NCBI RefSeq assembly: GCF_000219215.1
Contig: NC_015726.1
Coordinates: 1,860,001 to 1,924,000 of the forward strand
DNA length: 64,000 bases
From: Cupriavidus necator N-1
GTDB lineage: Bacteria > Pseudomonadota > Gammaproteobacteria > Burkholderiales > Burkholderiaceae
Direction of reading: 5' to 3'
This document shows, piece after piece, positions 25,735-34,397 of the stretch (position 1 is the first letter of the stretch; every line of letters starts with the position of its first letter). Both the position numbers and the translations under genes were made by a program. Under the pieces are notes generated by a model. It saw nothing but the letters and a program-made list of their open reading frames with translations. It had not been told where the DNA came from and did no database searches.

Positions 25735-26082
25735 ATGCTAACGACTATCTTTCGCCGCGCCTATGTCGTCCCCCTCGGGGCCGGTATGCTCATGGCGGCA
25801 TTGGTTTTCGAGTTCTCCGTCGCGCAAGCTCAGCAGACTAATGTCGTCGTTGTGAAGAACTTCACGTTCTCGCCGATGTCGCTCAAGATCAAAGCCGGCT
25901 CGACCGTGACCTGGAAAAATCTCGATGGCGAACCGCACACGGTTGTCGACGACGCCGGTCTGTTCCACTCCAGCGCGCTCGATCAGAACGACACGTACAA
26001 GTTCAGGTTCGATAAACCAGGTGTCTACAAGATCTTCTGCGGGATACACCCGCATATGAAGGCGACAATCAGCGTCCAGTAG
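25735..26082 (+). CDS. Periplasmic cupredoxin (amicyanin/plastocyanin-like)
   Basis: Small blue-copper-type protein, 115 residues including a signal peptide ending FSVAQAQQ. All four type-1 copper ligands are visible: His in DGEPHTVVDD, then Cys, His and Met in FCGIHPHMKA. It would carry single electrons or copper in the periplasm. It follows the Tat phosphoesterase gene closely. No methylamine dehydrogenase genes are nearby, so amicyanin in the strict sense is unlikely. Confidence 0.88.
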   Translation: MLTTIFRRAYVVPLGAGMLMAALVFEFSVAQAQQTNVVVVKNFTFSPMSLKIKAGSTVTWKNLDGEPHTVVDDAGLFHSSALDQNDTYKFRFDKPGVYKIFCGIHPHMKATISVQ

Positions 26083-26375
26083 GTGCGCTCTACAGGCTTT
26101 GGCGCCGCACATGACTTCCCCTCCTGTTCAGATTGATGGACGCGATCGTTATCGCGGGACGGGGAAGTCGTTAATATTTGATGAGCTCGCGTATTGCAGG
26201 TCCGCGGCTGCCCCCTGATCGGGCCGTAGAAAAATCGGGTCTCACACTGAGTTAATAATTTGTCATCCTGTCAACGCGATTGAGGCGTTCCTCGCCGCGC
26301 TCGCCGCCACGCTGACCCATTGAATACCGCATGGCATCCTTATCACGGCCGAGTTACCCGCGCAGCGGCTGAGGC

Positions 26376-26507
26376 GGCCCGGGCATCGGCGGCTTCAAGG
26401 ACGACTCGCAGGTGGGCGTGGCCTTGCGTGCCGGCCATCCGGTCTATTTCGTCATCTTCTTTCGCGATCGCGGCGCCGACGCGATGACCGCCACAACCGC
26501 TGACTAA
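26376..26507 (+). pseudogene. DUF3141 (PHA-synthase-like) protein fragment
   Basis: A 43-codon frame begins GPGIGGFKDDSQVGVALRAG and HPVYFVIFF, the internal signature of DUF3141 proteins, then leaves the family at RDRGADAMT and stops. There is no start codon or ribosome site. It is a stranded fragment of a large gene. The 290 bases before it hold nothing that I recognise. Confidence 0.65.
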
Positions 26508-26616
26508 GGGAGCGACATATTCATCGCCGGCTCCCCGGAGGCAACGTAGCGCGTTCGGGAGACTGGGTCGCCGGCTGGAGGCGGAACAGGCCACCGACGC
26601 ACGGCAGCAGGCGGAG

Positions 26617-26814
26617 GTGGCCGCGAGCGTTGGTTCGCATGCGGGTCAGGGGACGTCTCAGTGGTGCTCGGTCATGGCCATGGCCGCGATCGGAATGAAA
26701 ACCCACATGAAGGATATCCTGACCGTGGGCTGGAAGCCCGTGGCTTTGATGGTGCTGGAGACCCTTTTCCTGGCGGTGCTGTTCTATGGAATGTTGGTCT
26801 GGATGCGTTCCTAG
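26617..26814 (+). pseudogene. C-terminal fragment of a YeiH-like membrane protein
   Basis: The frame ends MAAIGMKTHMKDILTVGWKP then a hydrophobic helix (LMVLETLFLAVLFYGMLVWM) and stop. This resembles the last two helices of YeiH-type (UPF0324) putative exporters. The upstream part of the frame is unrelated, and the rest of the gene is absent. Confidence 0.45.
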
Positions 26815-26899
26815 GCTCGATTGGTTAGCGCGCGGTTGGCCGCAGCATGTGGGCGAAAGCGAGGCCGGCGCTGCCGTAAGGCGGAGACAGGGCTTGGCA

Positions 26900-27070
26900 G
26901 AAGATTTGTGTTTAGAGGTGCCAACCGCCTGTTTGACCGCTTCTACCATGCCGACGGGGCGCGCAGCGACAGCCCGGCAGAGCCTCGGGCTGGGACTGGC
27001 CATCGTCAAGGGACCGCCACCAGCACGGCGGCCGCTTGTTCGCCCAGGTGGGACCTCACGCGATGCGGAT
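26900..27070 (+). pseudogene. Sensor histidine kinase C-terminal remnant
   Basis: One frame reads RLFDRFYHADGARSDSPAE and the next frame, a few codons on, reads SLGLGLAIVKG. These are the F-box and G2-box of a histidine kinase ATPase domain, separated by a frameshift. No dimerisation domain or intact frame remains. Confidence 0.6.
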
Positions 27071-27251
27071 CGGGATGATGCTGCCGGTCAGCCCGGCGGT
27101 GCCCGAAGCGACCCGCTCGCGCGTCCCGCCGCAGGCTGACGGAGGGCCGATTGCAGGTTTGGCAGAGTTGGGAAGTTTGGTAGCCCCGCTGCCGCGCCGC
27201 TTCAATTCTTGAATTCGTGCGGCGCATCGTATATTTTCGAGGCCGGACGGG

Positions 27252-27819
27252 GTGGCGATTGCCGCCGTGCGTCGCGCCCACCACAACCAGCCGTCCGCCG
27301 ACGACCTGGTCCTGCAGGCCAACGATGTGCTGCTCGCGATCGCCACCGACCCGGCCGTGCTGCGTGAAGCAACCTCGCTGTGCGGGGAACTGCAGCCGGG
27401 CCACATGGCGAGCCATCGCGAAGACCTGGACTATATGCGCGTGTTCGCCTCAAGCCGCCTCGTGGTAGGGCACACGCTGCGCGATATCCGTTTTCCCGAA
27501 GGCATGGTCTGCTCGATCGCCCACGTGCGGCGCGGCGATGCCGACCTGATGCCCAGCGACGACCTCATCCTCGAGTTCGGTGACCGCGTCGTCCTGCTGG
27601 TCAATCGCGCCCACATGAAGCCGATTCACGTGCTGTTCGGCGACTCCATCAAGGGCACCGCCGAACTGAGCTTTATCTCGATCGGCATCGGCGCGGCCCT
27701 CGGGCTCCTGGTGGGGCTGATCCCGGTGCCGATTCCCGGCCTCGGCACGCTGGCGCTGGGGCTCGCCGCGCTGCTGCTGGTCGCCCTCGTGCTCGGCCGT
27801 GTGCGTCGTCTCGGGCCGC
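27252..27819 (+). pseudogene. AspT/YidE-type antiporter fragment, fused to ldh remnant
   Basis: About 190 codons with two RCK_C (TrkA_C) modules (DDLVLQANDVLLAIA, and later LGHTLRDIRFPEG-like and DDLILEFGDRVVLLV) followed by the first membrane helices of the second transporter half ([20 protein letters not shown]). This is the middle of an aspartate:alanine-antiporter-family protein (AspT/YidE/YbjL). The N-terminal membrane half is missing, and the C-terminus runs straight into a lactate dehydrogenase sequence at 27820. Confidence 0.7.
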
Positions 27820-28392
27820 TACTCGCCCAACGCGGTCGCCGAGCACGCGGCGGCCCTGCTGATGGCGGTCAACCGCAAGATCCACCGAGCCTACAACCGC
27901 ACGCGGGACTTCAATTTCTCGCTTGAAGGCCTGATGGGCTTCGACCTGTGCGGCAAGACCGTGGCCGTGTGAGAAATCGGCGCAAGCGCGGACTGCATCT
28001 CGCTGCACTGCCCGCTCACGCCCGAGACCCATCACATCATCAACGCCGAAACGCTGTCGCGCGCCAAGCCGGGAGCCTTGTTCATCAACACTAGCCGCGG
28101 CGGGCTGATCGACACGGAAGCAGTCATCGAAGCGCTCAGGAGCGGGCAACTCGGCGGGCTGGCGATCGACGTGTACGAGCAGGAGGCGGACCTGTTCTTC
28201 CGCGACCTGTCCGGCACCATCGTCGACGACTCCGTGCTGCAGCAGCTAATCACCTTTCCTAACGTGATCGTGACCGGGCACCAAGCCTTCCTCACGCGCG
28301 AGGCCGTGACGACCATTTGCGAAACAACCTTGCGCAGCGTGACGGAGTTCGAAAGCGGCAAGTCGCTCACGAACGAAGTCGGCGCCAGTTGA
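27820..28392 (+). pseudogene. D-lactate dehydrogenase remnant with in-frame stop and deletion
   Basis: The frame begins [20 protein letters not shown] and runs through [11 protein letters not shown] to a TGA at 27970. It continues in the same frame with ADCISLHCPLTPETHHIINA, PGALFINTSRGGLIDTEAV and GLAIDVYEQEADLFF to a normal C-terminus. About 50-60 residues of the NAD-binding domain, including GxGxxG, are deleted at the stop. The first 90 or so residues are also missing. It is a fermentative D-lactate dehydrogenase of the LdhA type, clearly dead. Confidence 0.85.
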
Positions 28393-28429
28393 ACACGGCT
28401 GTCGGCCTCATGTCGCGCCCCGCTAATGG

Positions 28430-28840
28430 CTTAAACCGCTCCCCGAAAAGCCCGCCGCGCAATCCACGATCGCGCGCACTCGAGACGCCAGATGCCGGGA
28501 GAACGAATACAGCGCCACCGGCAAATCTGGCCACCGCCACGGCGCCAACAACTGCGACCAGCCGGCCAGCACGGATCGTGCAGCGTGCCGTGCGCGGCTA
28601 GCGAATCGGGACTGGCACACAGCACCTCCGGCACATCCGCCAACCGCTGACCACCAGCGACGAATCGCGCGGATACCCGCGCGATTCGTCGCAGTAGATC
28701 CCATCGCCCAGCAGGTCGACCAGCCGGGTCGCCGCTGGTGACCAGCAAGTCGAGCTGGGGATAACGGTCGCAGTACCAGGACGTGCTGCTCGAAGCGGCG
28801 CCCTGGCAGCGTGCGGCCGCTTGCTCCATCCCACGAATCG
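28430..28840 (-). pseudogene. LysR regulator remnant, several frameshifts
   Basis: Minus-strand pieces in different frames match the effector domain of a LysR regulator in order: YPQLDLLVTSGD, RLVDLLGDGIYCDESRGYPR, LADVPEVLCASPDSLAAHG, and at the end YSFSRHLASRVRAIVD. The DNA-binding domain is absent. At least three frame changes are needed to join the pieces. Confidence 0.7.
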
Positions 28841-28997
28841 GTGCTGGCCTGTTCAGCATGACAGTGGCCGCGTGGGGTAAGGCGATGTCTAGAAATATTC
28901 TTGCCACTGCGGGGTCGGCTTGCCATCTTGTAGCGCTATTGCGGTTGCGAAACATCCACGGGGCAGATCACCGTCGAAAAGGACCCACAGCCTCGAA

Positions 28998-29207
28998 ATG
29001 ACTAGCATGTGCGGCGGCGGCAATGTCATTGTGCGCGGCAGGGCAGTTATCTCCGGAATGATTGCCGGCGACTTGCTGGTCGACGGGGGAACGGTAGAAC
29101 TGCGCAGCATGGTGAAAGGCTCTGTGTACGAAGGCAGCGGCCAGTTCCACGGTGGGCCGACTGCGCAAATCATGGGAAAGCGCATCAGGCGATCCGTGGC
29201 AGCGTAA
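28998..29207 (+). CDS. Small beta-helix-like (bactofilin-style) hypothetical protein
   Basis: A 69-residue frame reading NVIVRGRAVISGMIAGDLLV then DGGTVELRSMVKGSVYEGSG. The alternating hydrophobic/glycine pattern every 6-8 residues suggests a short right-handed beta helix like that of bactofilins or pectate-lyase-type repeats. No signal peptide or strong ribosome site is seen, and the start could also be 29007. It may be a real small gene or a piece of a longer one. I assign no function. Confidence 0.4.
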   Translation: MTSMCGGGNVIVRGRAVISGMIAGDLLVDGGTVELRSMVKGSVYEGSGQFHGGPTAQIMGKRIRRSVAA

Positions 29208-29357
29208 GACCCGGCCTCTGGCCACGGCTTCTGTAGCGCTTGGCATGAAATGCAAAGTCGATGGAATCTGTTGCAAAGCGCCGGCACGCGCCCGGTTCTA
29301 CATTGGTCTCCATACGCGGCGCACCTCGCGCCGCCCTTGACCCAGGAGACTAAAGCT

Positions 29358-30338
29358 GTGGAAAAAATTGTCCGGATGTACGAGATCGGCGGGCCGGAAG
29401 TGCTGCGCTATGAAAGCACTGAAGTGGGCGACCCCGGCCCCGGCCAGGTACGCATCCGCCACGTGGCGGTTGGCCTGAACTATGCAGATACGTATTTCCG
29501 CAACGGGACTTACCGCGTGCCGCTGCCTTCGGGCATGGGCGTGGAAGCGGCTGGCGTGGTGCAGGCGATCGGCCCGGACGTCACCAATGTTGCCGTCGGC
29601 GATCGCGTGACCTATACCGGCTTCATCAATACCCTGGGCGCGTACAGCACCTCGCGCCTGGTGCCCGCCGCAGCGCTGATCCGCCTGCCTGAGACGATCA
29701 GCTTCGAGACCGCGGCGGCCATGACCATGCGCGGGCTGACCTCGGCTTACCTGATGCGCCGTATCCACGCCTTCAAGGCAGGCGACAGCATCCTGCTGCA
29801 CGCCGCGGCCGGTGGCGTGGGTCTGATCGTTTCGCAGTGGGCCAAGCTGCTGGGCCTGACCGTGATCGGCACGGCTTCCTCCGAAGCCAAGGCCGAGGTG
29901 GCGCGGGCGCACGGCTGCGATCATGTCATCAACTACAGCCATGAAGACGTGGCGGAGCGGGTGCGCGCGCTGACCGATGGCGTCGGCGTGTCGGTGGTGT
30001 TCGACAGCGTGGGCAAGTCGACCTTCATGGCGTCGCTGGATTCGCTCAAGCGGCGCGGCACCATGGTGTGCGTAGGCACCGCCTCGGGCCCGATTCCTCC
30101 GTTCGACCCGGTGCTGCTGGCCATGAAGGGCTCGTTGTTCCTGACACGTCCTGCGCTGGCGGACTACATCGCCGACCCGGCCGAAAAGGCCGAACTGGCC
30201 GGCGAACTGTTCGATCACGTCGGCGCGGGCCGTATCCGCATCGAGATCAACCAGCGCTATGCCCTGGAAGATGCGGTGCAGGCACACCAAGACCTGGAGT
30301 CGCGCAAGACCACAGGCTCTTCGATCTTCGTCATCTGA
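29358..30338 (+). CDS. NADPH:quinone oxidoreductase (zinc-independent MDR family)
   Basis: Quinone oxidoreductase of the medium-chain dehydrogenase/reductase superfamily, 326 residues. Features are GLNYADTYFRNG near 38, GMGVEAAGVV, and the NADPH-binding ILLHAAAGGVGLIVSQWAKL near 145. The structural zinc cysteines are absent, as in true QORs. I chose GTG at 29358, which follows AGGAG by 9 bases; no ATG nearby has a ribosome site. It is the first gene of a three-gene operon with a TauD-type dioxygenase and an acyl-CoA ligase, and probably reduces an enone or quinone intermediate of that pathway. Confidence 0.9.
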   Translation: MEKIVRMYEIGGPEVLRYESTEVGDPGPGQVRIRHVAVGLNYADTYFRNGTYRVPLPSGMGVEAAGVVQAIGPDVTNVAVGDRVTYTGFINTLGAYSTSRLVPAAALIRLPETISFETAAAMTMRGLTSAYLMRRIHAFKAGDSILLHAAAGGVGLIVSQWAKLLGLTVIGTASSEAKAEVARAHGCDHVINYSHEDVAERVRALTDGVGVSVVFDSVGKSTFMASLDSLKRRGTMVCVGTASGPIPPFDPVLLAMKGSLFLTRPALADYIADPAEKAELAGELFDHVGAGRIRIEINQRYALEDAVQAHQDLESRKTTGSSIFVI

Positions 30339-30347
30339 GGCAACGCC

Positions 30348-31196
30348 ATGCAAGTCCAACAAACTACCTGCGCGCTTGGCGCCGAACTGAGTGGTGTCGA
30401 CCTGGCCGATGCGATTCGCGACGACGGCCTGTTTGCCGAGATCCGCGCCTTGCTGCTGGAGCACCGCGTTCTGTTCCTGCGCAACCAGCAGTTCAGCCGC
30501 GCCGAACATGTCGCCTTTGCCCAGCGCTTTGGCCAGCTGGAAGACCATCCCGTCGCCGGCAGCGATCCCGAGCACCCGGGCCTGGTCCGCATCTACAAGA
30601 CCCCGGACCAGCCCAACGACCGCTACGAGAACGCCTGGCACTCCGATGCCACCTGGCGCGAAGCCCCGCAGTTCGGCGCCGTGCTGCGCTGCGTGGAATG
30701 CCCGCCAGTTGGCGGCGACACTATGTGGGCCAATATGGCGCTTGCCTATGAGCGCCTGCCTGCGTACATCAAGGAGCAGATCGCCGACCTGCGCGCGCGC
30801 CACAGCATCGAGGCCTCTTTTGGCGCGGCGATGCCGATCGAGAAGCGCCTGGCGCTGAAGGCCCAGTATCCCGACGCGGAACACCCGGTGGTGCGCACGC
30901 ACCCGGATACCGGCGAGAAGATCCTCTATGTGAACGCCTTCACCACGCATTTCACCAACTACCACACGCCTGGGCGGGTGCGCTCCGGCCAGGACGCCAA
31001 TCCGGGCGCGGGCGACCTGCTGCGCTACCTGGTCAGCCAGGCGTATATCCCCGAATACCAGGTGCGCTGGCGCTGGGAACCCAACTGCGTGGCGATCTGG
31101 GACAACACCGCCACCCAGCACTACGCCGTGATGGACTATCCGCCTTGCCACCGCAAGATGGAGCGCGCGGGCATTATCGGCAGCAAGCCGTACTGA
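30348..31196 (+). CDS. TauD/TfdA family Fe(II)/2-oxoglutarate dioxygenase
   Basis: Non-haem iron dioxygenase, 282 residues. The facial triad is visible as HxD in AWHSDATWRE (about 97-99) and the distal His in TATQHYAVMDYP near 262, followed by the cosubstrate Arg in HRKMERAG. It oxidises a small substrate with decarboxylation of 2-oxoglutarate; TauD relatives attack sulfonates, aryloxyacetates and carnitine-type compounds. It lies 9 bp after the quinone oxidoreductase gene, and its stop overlaps a possible start of the ligase gene. The substrate is unknown; the neighbours suggest an oxygenated aliphatic or aryl acid. Confidence 0.9.
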   Translation: MQVQQTTCALGAELSGVDLADAIRDDGLFAEIRALLLEHRVLFLRNQQFSRAEHVAFAQRFGQLEDHPVAGSDPEHPGLVRIYKTPDQPNDRYENAWHSDATWREAPQFGAVLRCVECPPVGGDTMWANMALAYERLPAYIKEQIADLRARHSIEASFGAAMPIEKRLALKAQYPDAEHPVVRTHPDTGEKILYVNAFTTHFTNYHTPGRVRSGQDANPGAGDLLRYLVSQAYIPEYQVRWRWEPNCVAIWDNTATQHYAVMDYPPCHRKMERAGIIGSKPY

Positions 31197-31216
31197 TGGA
31201 CAAGGCAGGACAAGCA

Positions 31217-32863
31217 ATGCAAGACAACCTGATTACGGCCGCACAGTCGGCCTACGCTTACCCGCTGCTGGTCAAGCAGCTCCTGATCAACTCGGTCAGT
31301 CTCTACGGCGACCAGGAGATCAGCTACCGCGGCCAGATGCGCTACACCTTCCGCGATTTCCGCGGCCGCATCGGCCAGCTGGCCTCGGCGCTCACCGCGC
31401 TCGGTGCCGGCCACGGGACCACCGTGGCGGTGATGGACTGGGACAGCCATCGCTACCTGGAGTGCTACTTCGGCGTACCCATGATGGGCGCGACGCTGTT
31501 CACGGTGAACGTGCGGCTGTCGCCCCAGCAGATCCTGTACACGCTGAACGACGCCGGCGCGGACGTCGTACTGTTCCATGCGGACTTCGCGCCGGTGCTC
31601 GAGCAGATCCGCGGCGAGCTGACCTGCAACCCGCGCTTCGTGCTGATGGCCGACGGCCAGGACGCACCGGCGCTAACCTTGCCGCTGGCGGGGGAGTATG
31701 AGGCGCTGCTCGACGACGCGTCGCCCGACTTCGAGTTCAGGGACTTCGACGAGAACACCAAGGCCGCGACCTTCTACACCACCGGCACCACCGGCGATCC
31801 CAAGGGCGTCTGCTACAGCCACCGCGAGATCGTGCTGCACACGCTGGCATCGGCAACCAGCCTGTGTTCGCCGCGCGAGGGCCAGCGCATGCATCGTGAA
31901 GACGTCTATATGCCGATCACGCCGATGTTCCACGTGCTGGCATGGGGCATCCCGTACATTGCCATGATGCTGGGCCTGCGTACCGTACTGCCGGGCCGCT
32001 ACGCCCCGGATGCGCTGCTGAAGCTGCGCGAGACCGAGAAAGTCACCTTCTCGCACTGCGTGCCGACCATCCTGCAGATGCTGCTGCAGTCCGCGCAGGG
32101 CAGCGCGCAGGACCTGTCGGGTTGGAAGATCATCATCGGCGGCTCGGCGCTGCCGCCCGCGCTGTGCGAGGCGGCGCTGGCGCGGGGCATCGACATCTTT
32201 GCCGGCTACGGCATGTCCGAGACCGGCCCGATCGTGTCGCTGGCCCAGATTCCGCCGGGTTGTACGCCCAGGGACCGCGCCGAGGAAGTCCGCATGCGCT
32301 GCTCGACCGGCCGCCCGGTGACGCTGGTGGACTACCGCATTGTCAGCGAAGACATGCAGGACTTGCCGCGCGACGGCAAGAGCCGCGGCGAGATCGTGCT
32401 GCGCGCGCCGTTCCTGACCAAGGGCTATTTCGGCAAGCCGCAAGCGTCGGAAGACCTGTGGTCGGGCGGCTTCCTGCATACCCAGGATGTCGCGGTGATG
32501 GGCGAGGACGGCTTCGTGCAGATCGTCGACCGTATCAAGGACGTCATCAAGACTGGCGGCGAATGGGTGTCTTCCATTGAAGTGGAGAACCTGATCACGG
32601 AGGTGCCGGGGGTGCAGGAATGCGCCGTGATCGGCGTGCCAGATGCGAAGTGGGGCGAGCGGCCGATGGCCTTCGTGGTGCGCAAGGCGGGCGCCGAAGT
32701 CAAGGCCGAGCAGATCCGCGACCAGCTGATGGCGCACGCGGATTCGCGCCGGATCAGCAAGTATGCCGTACCGGAGGCCGAGCGCATCACCTTCATTGAA
32801 GCGATCCCGAAGACCAGTGTCGGCAAGATCAACAAGAAGCAGCTGCGCGAAGACGCAGCCTGA
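31217..32863 (+). CDS. Long/medium-chain acyl-CoA ligase (AMP-forming)
   Basis: ANL-superfamily acyl-CoA synthetase, about 548 residues. Motifs: P-loop FYTTGTTGDPKGVCYSH, GYGMSETGPIVSLAQ, the hinge DRIKDVIKTGGEWVSS, and the catalytic lysine in TSVGKINKKQLRE. It activates a carboxylic acid with ATP and CoA. I prefer the ATG at 31217, preceded by AGGA; 31196, overlapping the dioxygenase stop by one base, is possible. It is the last gene of the operon, which ends at a strong terminator 20 bp downstream. Confidence 0.92.
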   Translation: MQDNLITAAQSAYAYPLLVKQLLINSVSLYGDQEISYRGQMRYTFRDFRGRIGQLASALTALGAGHGTTVAVMDWDSHRYLECYFGVPMMGATLFTVNVRLSPQQILYTLNDAGADVVLFHADFAPVLEQIRGELTCNPRFVLMADGQDAPALTLPLAGEYEALLDDASPDFEFRDFDENTKAATFYTTGTTGDPKGVCYSHREIVLHTLASATSLCSPREGQRMHREDVYMPITPMFHVLAWGIPYIAMMLGLRTVLPGRYAPDALLKLRETEKVTFSHCVPTILQMLLQSAQGSAQDLSGWKIIIGGSALPPALCEAALARGIDIFAGYGMSETGPIVSLAQIPPGCTPRDRAEEVRMRCSTGRPVTLVDYRIVSEDMQDLPRDGKSRGEIVLRAPFLTKGYFGKPQASEDLWSGGFLHTQDVAVMGEDGFVQIVDRIKDVIKTGGEWVSSIEVENLITEVPGVQECAVIGVPDAKWGERPMAFVVRKAGAEVKAEQIRDQLMAHADSRRISKYAVPEAERITFIEAIPKTSVGKINKKQLREDAA

Positions 32864-32882
32864 AGGGTAGTAAAGGGAATTC

Positions 32883-32918
32883 GCGGCAGTCCTCGGGCGG
32901 GGACTGCCGCTTTTTTTT
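32883..32918 (+). terminator. Strong rho-independent terminator
   Basis: A perfect 10-bp stem GCGGCAGTCC / GGACTGCCGC with an 8-base loop, followed by eight T residues, 20 bp after the acyl-CoA ligase gene. Confidence 0.93.
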
Positions 32919-32951
32919 GCTTTATCGCCGATCGGTGTTTGACATGAGGGG

Positions 32952-33200
32952 CTAGGCCTCGGGTTGGTGGCAGACTACTTCGATGTTGTGCCCGTCCGGA
33001 CCAATGACGACCGCTGCATAGTAGTTTGCGTGGTAGTGCGGTCGCAGGCCAGGCGCACCGTTGTCCTTGCCACCCGCCTCCAGAGCCGCGCGATAGAAAG
33101 CTTCGACTTGCTGCCGAGTCTCGGCCGCGAACGCCAGGTGAAGATGCGCCGGCTTTTCCTCGGGAGGGGTATAGCTTGCGTGATGGCTGGGGGAGAACCC
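32952..33200 (-). pseudogene. 5'-truncated VOC-family protein
   Basis: The minus strand encodes SHHASYTPPEEKPAHLHLAF, AAETRQQVEAFYRAALEAGG and IGPDGHNIEVVCHQPEA then stop: the second half of a VOC/glyoxalase-fold protein of the usual 125-130 residues. The frame stays open upstream, but I find no start codon with a ribosome site and no first beta-alpha-beta unit; instead it runs into the terminator of the adjacent Bug gene. It is most likely a truncated remnant. Confidence 0.6.
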
Positions 33201-33230
33201 GCGACGGTGGGTTCTTTCGCGCGCGTCACG

Positions 33231-33262
33231 GGCAAAAGCAAAGCGCCTCCCGAAGGAGGCGC
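33231..33262 (-). terminator. Terminator of the leftward Bug gene
   Basis: On the minus strand GCGCCTCC-TTCG-GGAGGCGC, a perfect 8-bp stem with a stable UUCG-type tetraloop, is followed by TTTGCTTTTG. It lies 25 bp after the receptor gene stop. Confidence 0.88.
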
Positions 33263-33287
33263 ACTGGCTGCCGGCGTGTGGCCGGGG

Positions 33288-34274
33288 TCAGGGCTGGATA
33301 TTGAAGGTCTTTACGATCGCAGCATTGCGCTCAAACTCGGCATTCAGGGACTGGTTCAGTTCCGACAGCGTCTGCTCGCGCATCGGCTCATAGCTCAATG
33401 CCTGCATCCGTTCCTGCACCTTGGGCGTTGCCGCCGCCTTGTAAGTGGCGGCCTGGATCTTCTGCGCCAGCTCTGCGGGCACGCGCGCCGAGGCAATCAC
33501 GCCGACCCAGTTGCTGAACTCCACATCCGGATAACCCAGCTCCGCGAAGGTCGGCACCTGGGGCAGCAGCGGCGAGCGGTTCTTTGAAGCCACGGCATAG
33601 GCTTGCAGCTTGCCGGCCTTGATCATCGGCAGCGAGGTCACCATGCCGTCGTACATCAGCGCGATCTGGCCGCCCATCACCTGGGCCAGCGCCGGCGAGG
33701 AGCCGGCAAAGGGAACGTGCGCAAGGTCGAGCCCGGCCTTCTGGTTCATGATCACGCCGGCATAGTGGGATGCGGTGCCGGCGCTATAGGAGGCAAAGCT
33801 CAGCTTGCCAGGGTTGGCATGCACGTAGTTCACTAGGCTCTTGAAGTCCTTGGCGGGCAGGGACGGCGCGCCCACCAGCAGCAGGCGCGAGCGTGCCACC
33901 GCGGCCACGGGCCGGATATCCTTCATCGTGTTGTACGGCGTCTTGAGCACGTGGGGGACTTCAGTCAGCACATTGGTGGCCGTCACCATGATGGTCTGGC
34001 CGTCAGGCGGTGCCTGCAGCATGGCGCTGATGGCGATGCCGCCGCCGGCGCCCGGCTTGTTGTCGACCACGACCGGCTGGCCGAGATCCTGCGACAGCTG
34101 GTCGGCCAGAAGGCGGGCAATCACGTCCATGGTGCCGCCGGCAGGGGCCGGCACCAGCATGCGTACAGGCTTGTTGGTCCACGCCATGGCCGAGGGCATG
34201 GACAGGGCCATGACGGCGCTGACGGCGGCTAAGGCGGCGTGGCGCAGGCGAAAAAGGGCAGGGCGTTGAGGCAT
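33288..34274 (-). CDS. Bug-family (tripartite tricarboxylate transporter) substrate-binding protein
   Basis: Second Bug/TctC-type periplasmic receptor, 328 residues, with a signal peptide ending PSAMAW and the ligand motif RMLVPAPAGGTMDVIARLL, plus VPFAGSSPALAQVMGGQI. GGAG precedes the ATG. It lies leftward and downstream of the DsbA-like, DUF1289 and BKACE genes and ends at its own terminator. With BKACE nearby, its ligand may be a beta-keto acid or a precursor. No TctAB partners are adjacent. Confidence 0.92.
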   Translation of the reverse strand: MPQRPALFRLRHAALAAVSAVMALSMPSAMAWTNKPVRMLVPAPAGGTMDVIARLLADQLSQDLGQPVVVDNKPGAGGGIAISAMLQAPPDGQTIMVTATNVLTEVPHVLKTPYNTMKDIRPVAAVARSRLLLVGAPSLPAKDFKSLVNYVHANPGKLSFASYSAGTASHYAGVIMNQKAGLDLAHVPFAGSSPALAQVMGGQIALMYDGMVTSLPMIKAGKLQAYAVASKNRSPLLPQVPTFAELGYPDVEFSNWVGVIASARVPAELAQKIQAATYKAAATPKVQERMQALSYEPMREQTLSELNQSLNAEFERNAAIVKTFNIQP

Positions 34275-34397
34275 CTGTGTCTCCGTTGAAAGTCTAGGGT
34301 ATGGATACGCCCATGCCAGCCTTCTTGTCGGGGGCAGTTACACGGGATATTGCAGAAAAATCGAGGCGTGGGCGCAATGCCGCCGTCGCCAGGGTAT

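Noticed and set aside
29298..31217. 639-codon minus-strand frame opposite the quinone reductase and dioxygenase genes
   Set aside because: Antisense artefact; the plus-strand genes have complete motifs and ribosome sites.
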